Assembly: GCA_963764525.1 (NCBI GenBank) | Contig: CAVXTC010000008.1 | Span: 1-64,000, forward strand | Direction: 5' to 3' | DNA length: 64,000 nucleotides | Origin: DATDIC01 sp963764525 | GTDB lineage: Bacteria > Pseudomonadota > Alphaproteobacteria > Acetobacterales > Acetobacteraceae | Shown here: piece by piece, positions 59,029-64,000 of the stretch | How the letters are laid out: every line of letters begins with the position of its first letter | How positions within the stretch are numbered: position 1 is the stretch's first letter | Notes under the pieces: generated by a model | Databases searched by the model: none | Told to the model about the DNA's origin: nothing | The model's input: only the letters and a program-made list of their open reading frames with translations | Translations under genes and position numbers: made by a program

Positions 59029-59367
59029 GGACTGGCTTGATTGCTTGCTGCCACGTCGTGTGGGTCCGATAGAAGGCGGCGTGCAACTGCCGGATGCAGG
59101 TTCACGGTCCTGCGTGCGCTTGAGCCGCGCAACCAACGCAACGTCCGCATTGGCAGGACCTTGCGTTGGATGACGCGGTTCCCGTTCGCGTCCATTGATT
59201 TCAGGCGCCTCTGCCCGCGAAGTCGGGCATTCACCGGCTGCTCCGGTTTAGTTATCGCCTATGCGCCTTCACCGGAATGACGTCGCGAGAGAGTCGGTCC
59301 TTTCGCCGCCTGGTATTTTCGGGCAACTGCTCCAGCGTCAACCGTGCGGGCATAGGACCGTCCAGCC

Positions 59368-60585
59368 TTGACCGGCGTGATCATCGCACTCGCGGCGGCC
59401 ACTACCGCCCTCGCCGTCGTCGCCGCGGTGCTATGGGCGCGCGCCGAGCGGCTTGGCCGCGAAGCGGGGCGGCTCGGGCGCCTGGCCGCCCAGCAGGCCA
59501 CGGAACTCGACCAGCTCCGCGGTGCCGACGCCGCGGTGATGGAGCGGCTGCCGGACCCGCTGATCCTGCTCGACAAGGCACGCTCGGTGCAGCGGGCCAA
59601 CGCGGCAGCCCGCACCGCCTTCGGGGCAGATATGCCGGCGGTGCTGCGCCACCCCGGATTGCGCGCCGCCATCGATCGCGCCTTCGCCTCCGGCACGTCG
59701 CAAGCCGCCGACCTGTCGCTGCCGGTGCCGGTCCCGCGCGAGGTGCGGGCCACTATCGTGCCGCTCGACCCGCCGCTGGCGGATGGCGGGTGCGCACTCG
59801 TGGTGCTGTCCGACCGCACGCGCGACCGGGCGGTGGAGCGCATGCGGGCGGATTTCGTCGCCAACGCGAGCCACGAGCTGCGCACGCCGCTGGCGTCGCT
59901 GATCGGGTTTATCGACACCCTTCGCGGCCCGGCCGCCGCCGACCCGCCGGCGCAGGCTCGGTTCCTCGGCATCATGGCGGAGCAGGCGGCGCGGATGAAC
60001 CGGCTGATCGATGATCTGCTCAGTCTGTCGTGCATTGAACTGACCGAGCACCAGCCGCCCGAGGAGGCAATCGATCTGTCCGGGCCGCTGGCGCGCCTGG
60101 TCGCCGGGTTCGAGCCGCGCCTCGCGCCGGGCGGCGCGAGGCTGGAGCTTGGCATGGAAGCCGGGCTGTCGCCGGTCCAGGGCGATGCCGACCAGCTTGT
60201 TCAGGTGGCGCAGAACCTGCTGGACAACGCGGTCAAATATGGCGGCGAGAGCGGGACCATCCGGGTCGGACTGGCAGCCGCGCCGCCAGGCGGGCACTGG
60301 CCGGCGCGGCCCGGACTGCTGCTGTCGGTGGCCGATCAGGGACCGGGCATCGGCCGCGATCACCTGCCCCGGCTGACCGAACGGTTCTACCGCGTGGACA
60401 CGCGCCGGTCCCGCGCCGTCGGCGGCACCGGGCTGGGACTGGCCATCGTCAAGCACATCGTCAATCGCCACCGCGGCCAACTGGCGATCGACAGCGAAGA
60501 GCAGGTGGGAACCACGGTCACCGTTTGGCTCCCCTTGGCTTCACCTCTCCCGGTTGCGGGACAGAACCTGCCCGCGACCCGATAG
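59368..60585 (+). CDS. phoR: PhoR-like sensor histidine kinase
   Basis: 405 residues from a TTG at 59368 (a GTG at 59377 is equally possible). One membrane helix (VIIALAAATTALAVVAAVLW), a short coiled coil and a PAS-like part (ERLPDPLILLDKARSVQRAN) precede the kinase core. The H-box is FVANASHELRTPLASL (His169), the N-box LLDNAVKYGG, and the G-boxes VADQGPGIGRDHLPRLTERF and VGGTGLGLAIVKHIV. This is the PhoR layout sensing phosphate through the Pst system. No response regulator, pst or phoU gene is next to it, so its partner is unknown. Confidence 0.88.
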   Translation: MTGVIIALAAATTALAVVAAVLWARAERLGREAGRLGRLAAQQATELDQLRGADAAVMERLPDPLILLDKARSVQRANAAARTAFGADMPAVLRHPGLRAAIDRAFASGTSQAADLSLPVPVPREVRATIVPLDPPLADGGCALVVLSDRTRDRAVERMRADFVANASHELRTPLASLIGFIDTLRGPAAADPPAQARFLGIMAEQAARMNRLIDDLLSLSCIELTEHQPPEEAIDLSGPLARLVAGFEPRLAPGGARLELGMEAGLSPVQGDADQLVQVAQNLLDNAVKYGGESGTIRVGLAAAPPGGHWPARPGLLLSVADQGPGIGRDHLPRLTERFYRVDTRRSRAVGGTGLGLAIVKHIVNRHRGQLAIDSEEQVGTTVTVWLPLASPLPVAGQNLPATR

Positions 60586-60750
60586 GGGGCTGGGGCGCGG
60601 AAGCGCCCGGGATGAGCGCACGCCAGCAGTTGCAACCGCAACAAGAGAGTTCTGCCGGGCGCTGCCCGCGCTCCCGCTTCGAGCGCCCCACCGGCGGGCC
60701 CGGCGCCGCTCACACCCCCAAGACAACACCCCCGGCCTGGCGTAAGGTCG

Positions 60751-61738
60751 TTGCCGGTGGAAACCGGTGAGGTCCCGGTTCACAGGCAGCGTGAGGTCGT
60801 TCGTTTCCTTTCCGATTGCGAGGAAATCTGGCATCGCCGGTTTCCCGCCCTGCATCGTCGCGCCCAGCGCCACATCGTCAGCTATCTCGGCACCGGCGGC
60901 CGCGCCGGGGCCGCCGTCGGCGAGCTGTCCGGCATGGTCAAGCAGGTGTTCCTGCTCGACGACGCCACGGTCCGCGAGCGGATCGGCGATTTGGTGGGAC
61001 TCGGTTTCTGCGTGCTCGATCCGGCCGGGGCAGCGGTGTCGGCGCGCACGATCGTGGTGCCGACCGAGGCGCTGCTCGGCCAATTCGATTGCTATCTGTT
61101 GGAACTGGCGGCGCGGCTGGTGGCGGCCGCGACGACGCTCGACCCCAGCCTGCATCGCGGCGCGCCGCGGCGGCTGGACGACGATGCCCGCCGGACCATC
61201 CTTCGCGCGGTCGATTGCTGCCGCAACGACGCCATCGGCGCGCTCGAACTATTCTTCGATGAAACCGGGCTGTCGCGTGCGCGCCGCCTGGACGCCAGGC
61301 GCCACTTGCTGTCCGCCTCGCACTGGATGGTCACATTGTGCGGCATGCAGCACCGGTACGGCCTGCTGCCGGCGGAGCAGGCGGCGGATGGCATCCTGGC
61401 AGACCAGATGGCGGCCACGCTGCTGGCGCTGATGCGGCAGAATTTTCAGACCACGCGCGACGACATCGCCTGGCTGATGCAGCTCGGGCTGTTCGAGCGC
61501 CGGCCCGGTCCGTCTGTTCCGCATCCTGCCCGCCGCTTTGCGCACGCGACCGGCGGCAACCCGCCCGCCGCCCCGGGACACACCCGCGATCATTGTGCTG
61601 CCGTTCCAGAACCTCAGCGGCGCCCCCGAGCAGGACTATTTCGCGGATGGTATCGTCGGAGACATCACCACCGCCTTGTCGCCCCCTGGGAACGGCTGTG
61701 TTTCACCGCCGCCATCCGGCAAAATCGCCCGCCAATAA
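60751..61738 (+). pseudogene. Winged-helix-like regulator with a TolB-type/adenylate-cyclase-type relic
   Basis: Starts at TTG 60751 or GTG 60757. Residues 10-110 look MarR-like (REVVRFLSDCEEIWHRRFPA, LSGMVKQVFLLDDATVRERI, DLVGLGFCVLDPAGAAV), followed by a helical region to about 250. After an indel near 61510, another frame reads AIIVLPFQNLSGAPEQDYFA and DGIVGDITTALS, the hallmark of TolB-N-like domains in cyclase/TPR regulators. It then breaks down and stops at 61738. The rest of the C-terminus is missing. Whether the two parts were one gene is likely but not certain. Confidence 0.5.
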
Positions 61739-62068
61739 TTCCCCTATCGTCATATCGTGCCGTGCTGCTGGCTCCTTCGCCCGAAGGAGCGCGACGAAGC
61801 GGCTCCGGGGCCCACCAGGGCCGCATCGTCGAGAGCACCGGGGCCTACCGGGCATGTCCAGGCCCATGCCAAAACCCGGTCCTGCGGATACCTCCTCGGT
61901 CCCGCATGGCGGCCCCGGTGCCTTTTTTCCTTTCTCCGCCTCTCCCGCTCGCGGGAGAGGTCGCGCGCGAAAGCGCGGTGGGTGAGGGCATGCCGCCCCG
62001 GTCCTTCCCCAGTCCCTTCCCGGGCTCGCCTCGCGACCCGACCTCCCCCGAAACGGGAGAGATGGTCG
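61739..62068. other. Repeat-rich region after the broken regulator
   Basis: About 330 bp with no supported gene. The right half carries the ctctcccg-type repeat described next. The left half has remnants of low-complexity coding-like sequence without a domain. Confidence 0.4.
61935..62062. repeat. Dispersed repeat with gctcgcgggagaggtcgc palindrome
   Basis: ctctcccgctcgcgggagag forms a tight hairpin, followed by gtcgcgcgcgaaagcgcggt and gggtgagggc, then a second partial copy (cctcccccgaaacgggagag near 62042-62061). The same ctctcccg/cgggagag words make the palindrome inside the gene at 16009-16062. Located between the broken regulator and the end of ftsY. Confidence 0.65.
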
Positions 62069-62989
62069 CTAAGTCCCTACAAGCCCGCGGGCGAACTCCA
62101 TCGCATCGAACGGGCGCAGGTCGGTCGCCTGCTCGCCCACGCCCACCGCGTGAACCGGCAAGCCGAAGGTTTCCGCCAGCGCCACCACGATGCCGCCGCG
62201 CGCGCTGCCGTCCAGCTTGGTCACCACCAGGCCGGTGACATTGACCATTTCCTTGAACACCTTCACCTGCTGGATGGCGTTCTGCCCGGTGGTTGCATCC
62301 AGCACCAGCAGCACCGAATGCGGCGCCGTCGGGTCCTGCTTGCGCATGACACGGATGATCTTGGTCAGCTCATCCATCAGCACGGATTTGTTGTGCAGCC
62401 GGCCGGCGGTATCGATCAGCAGCACGTCGGCACGCTGGTTCGCCGCCCGGGTCAGCGCGTCGAACGCCAGTCCCGCCGCATCCGCGTTGGGCGGACCGGC
62501 AATCACCGAAGATCCGGTCCGCTGCCCCCACACCTGAAGCTGCTCCACCGCGGCGGCGCGGAACGTATCACCGGCAACCATCACGCAGGTAAGACCGCGC
62601 TCGCGGTATTGCTGCGCCAGTTTGCCGATCGTGGTGGTCTTGCCGGTGCCGTTGACGCCGACCACCAGCACCACGTGCGGCTTGCGCTCTGGGTCCAGCT
62701 CCAGCCGGCGGGCGACCGGGTCAAGGATCGCGGCGATTTCTTCGGCCAACGCCTGTTTGATCTCGTCGTCCGTAACCTCCTTGCCGAACCGGCTGCGGCG
62801 GAACGCGGCGATCACCCGGGCCGCCGCCTCGGTGCCGAGGTCGGCGGAGATCAACAGGTCTTCCAGCTCCTCCAGCGCCGCGTCATCCAGGCGGCGCTTG
62901 CGGAACACCTGGGTGATCCCGCCGCCGAGCTTCTGCGTGCTGCGCGACAGCCCTTCCTTGAGCCGCGAGAAGAAGCCGCCCAACGCCAT
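62069..62989 (-). CDS. ftsY: Signal recognition particle receptor FtsY
   Basis: The SRP receptor GTPase that docks ribosome-nascent chain complexes at the inner membrane. 306 residues, the short alphaproteobacterial form lacking a long acidic A domain. The N domain (SRLKEGLSRSTQKLGGGITQ) precedes the G domain: G1 GVNGTGKT (111-118), CVMVAGDTFRAAAVEQLQVW, VLLIDTAGRLHNKSVLMDEL (G3) and VVTKLDGSARGGIVV (G4/G5). Starts 16 bp after the mtaB stop, in the usual mtaB-ftsY order. Confidence 0.97.
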   Translation of the reverse strand: MALGGFFSRLKEGLSRSTQKLGGGITQVFRKRRLDDAALEELEDLLISADLGTEAAARVIAAFRRSRFGKEVTDDEIKQALAEEIAAILDPVARRLELDPERKPHVVLVVGVNGTGKTTTIGKLAQQYRERGLTCVMVAGDTFRAAAVEQLQVWGQRTGSSVIAGPPNADAAGLAFDALTRAANQRADVLLIDTAGRLHNKSVLMDELTKIIRVMRKQDPTAPHSVLLVLDATTGQNAIQQVKVFKEMVNVTGLVVTKLDGSARGGIVVALAETFGLPVHAVGVGEQATDLRPFDAMEFARGLVGT

Positions 62990-63005
62990 TATGGACTCTG
63001 GGCCA

Positions 63006-64000
63006 TCAGGCGGCCTCGGCCAGCATCGCCTCGTCGGTCGCGCCGGTGATGCGGGCGGCGATCAGCCGGCCGGCCGCGGCAGGAGCAATAAGCCGCACCG
63101 GGGCGAAGTGCTCGGAATGCCCTGTCGAGGCCGTTTCCGTCAGCAACGTTACCACATGCCCAAGCTGCGCGGCGTAGAAGCGCCGGGCGACGAGCTGGCC
63201 CGCCGCGCGCAGCCGGGCCGCCCGTTCGCGCCGCAGCGGCACCGGAACCGCCGGCATGCGCGCTGCCGGCGTGCCGGGCCGCTCGCTGTAGGGAAACACG
63301 TGCAGGAACGGCAACCCGGCCTCGGTGACGAAGGCCAGCGTCTCCTGGAACAGCGCCTCGGTCTCGGTCGGAAAGCCGGCGATCAGGTCGGCGCCGATGG
63401 CGATGCCCGGCCGCAGAGCGCGGGCCCGGGCAATGGCGCCGCGCGCGTCAGCCGCCAGATGCCGCCGCTTCATGCGCTTGAGCACCAGGTCGCTGCCCGC
63501 CTGCAGCGACAAATGCAGATGCGGCATCAGCCTCGGTTGCTCGGCGATCTGCCGCCACAGCGCGTCGTCGATCGCCGCCGGGTCGAGCGATGACAGCCGC
63601 AGCCGCGGCAACTCCGGCACCAAAGCCAGTAACCGGCGGACCAGTTGGCCTAGGCTCGGGCGGCCCGGCAGGTCGGTGCCATAGCTGGTGATATCGACGC
63701 CGGTCAGCACCAGTTCCTGATAACCGGCCGCCACCAGAGCGCGGGTCTGCGCGACGATGGCGCCGACCGGCACGCTGCGGCTGGGCCCGCGGCCGAACGG
63801 GATGATGCAGAACGTGCAGCGGTGATCGCAGCCTTGCTGCACCTGCACGAACGCCCGCGCCCGGCCGGCGAAATCGGTTACCAGATGCGCCGCCGTTTCG
63901 CGCGCTGCCATGATGTCGGACACCGCACTGCCGGCTTCGGGCGCCCAGCTTTCCGGGCGCAGCTTCTCGGCATTGCCCAGCACTCGCGTCACGCCAGGCA
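63006..64000 (-). CDS. mtaB: tRNA threonylcarbamoyladenosine methylthiotransferase MtaB, 5' part outside window
   Basis: A radical SAM enzyme that converts t6A37 to ms2t6A in tRNAs. Only the C-terminal part is here; the frame stays open through the right window edge (VTRVLGNAEKLRP). The SAM cluster motif is QQGCDHRCTFCIIPFGRGPS. LVLTGVDITSYG, RLSSLDPAAIDD and MPHLHLSLQAGSDLVLKRMK, RHLAADARGAIARAR are the barrel boxes. ADLIAGFPTETEALFQETLA and FLHVFPYSERPGTPAARMPA follow, with a TRAM-like end. About 330 residues seen; the UPF0004 domain with its cluster cysteines would lie to the right. Confidence 0.95.
   Translation of the reverse strand, partial: PGVTRVLGNAEKLRPESWAPEAGSAVSDIMAARETAAHLVTDFAGRARAFVQVQQGCDHRCTFCIIPFGRGPSRSVPVGAIVAQTRALVAAGYQELVLTGVDITSYGTDLPGRPSLGQLVRRLLALVPELPRLRLSSLDPAAIDDALWRQIAEQPRLMPHLHLSLQAGSDLVLKRMKRRHLAADARGAIARARALRPGIAIGADLIAGFPTETEALFQETLAFVTEAGLPFLHVFPYSERPGTPAARMPAVPVPLRRERAARLRAAGQLVARRFYAAQLGHVVTLLTETASTGHSEHFAPVRLIAPAAAGRLIAARITGATDEAMLAEAA

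Larger units (their letters stand above)
58506..59367. other. Long intergenic region with dispersed repeats
   Basis: About 860 bp without a supported gene. It contains a long type-2 repeat (58594-58748) and an inverted pair of type-3 repeats (58848-58885 and 58993-59028). Open frames here cross those repeats and have no domains. Confidence 0.5.

Overview
The window is high-GC DNA (about two thirds G+C by eye) from an alphaproteobacterium. The best guess is the Acetobacteraceae/Rhodospirillales. This rests on gene order (mtaB-ftsY; ybbN-LON-Trm112-DUF971; SDR-uvrC), a CYP153-type P450 operon, and a conjugative module (parA, DUF2840, TraF peptidase, lytic transglycosylase, DUF3363 relaxase) typical of that class. 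The family-level call is inference.

Layout. (1) 1-9.6 kb is a decayed conjugative/integrative element. It has iteron-like repeats and a DnaA-box-like site, parA, a small DNA-binding-type protein, DUF2840, TraF-like S26 peptidase, lytic transglycosylase, relaxase and a stub of virD4/traG. A DUF429 gene sits between relaxase and virD4. IS1634- and IS630-type transposases follow, then a second, inverted relaxase relic and an acetyltransferase relic. The element stops at the 3' end of a tRNA-Gly(GCC) gene. (2) 9.9-23.6 kb is mostly chromosomal core: YbbN/CnoX co-chaperone, LON-domain protein, Trm112-like, DUF971, a ferritin-like protein, DUF3311/MctP monocarboxylate permease, a TPR-glycosyltransferase-like protein, an ATP-grasp ligase, a HEAT-repeat protein coupled to a PLD-nuclease/P-loop ATPase, a SPASM fragment, TruB and a fasciclin protein. 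(3) 23.6-28.2 kb has transposon and hydrolase relics and a copper-handling operon (DUF2946, outer-membrane protein, CopC, CopD, SCO1). (4) 28.6-41.4 kb has UvrC, an SDR, lipoproteins, an OmpA-like protein, UvrB, a DSD1-type PLP enzyme, a translationally coupled LLM monooxygenase/CYP153/epoxide hydrolase operon and an enoyl-CoA hydratase. (5) 41.5-47.8 kb is a seven-gene coupled operon: creatininase, ketopantoate-reductase-like protein, SDR and a Dpp-type peptide ABC transporter. (6) 47.9-58.1 kb has a ParE-type toxin-antitoxin pair and a tripartite RND efflux operon with two permeases, split by a DUF559 gene bounded by palindromic repeats. (7) 58.2-64 kb has a cupin, a PhoR-like kinase, a broken regulator, FtsY and MtaB (cut by the window edge).

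Two features cut across all regions. First, many genes carry single-base indels, most of them one extra base. These cluster in tracts (0.2-6 kb, 12.4-17.7 kb, 20.9-21.8 kb, 41.5-50 kb), whereas uvrB, truB, ftsY, ybbN and CYP153 are clean. Sequencing error is the simplest reading, so 'pseudogene' below means disrupted as sequenced. Second, short palindromic GC-rich repeats recur between genes and, in three cases, inside coding sequence (uvrC, the TPR-glycosyltransferase gene and the HEAT gene).
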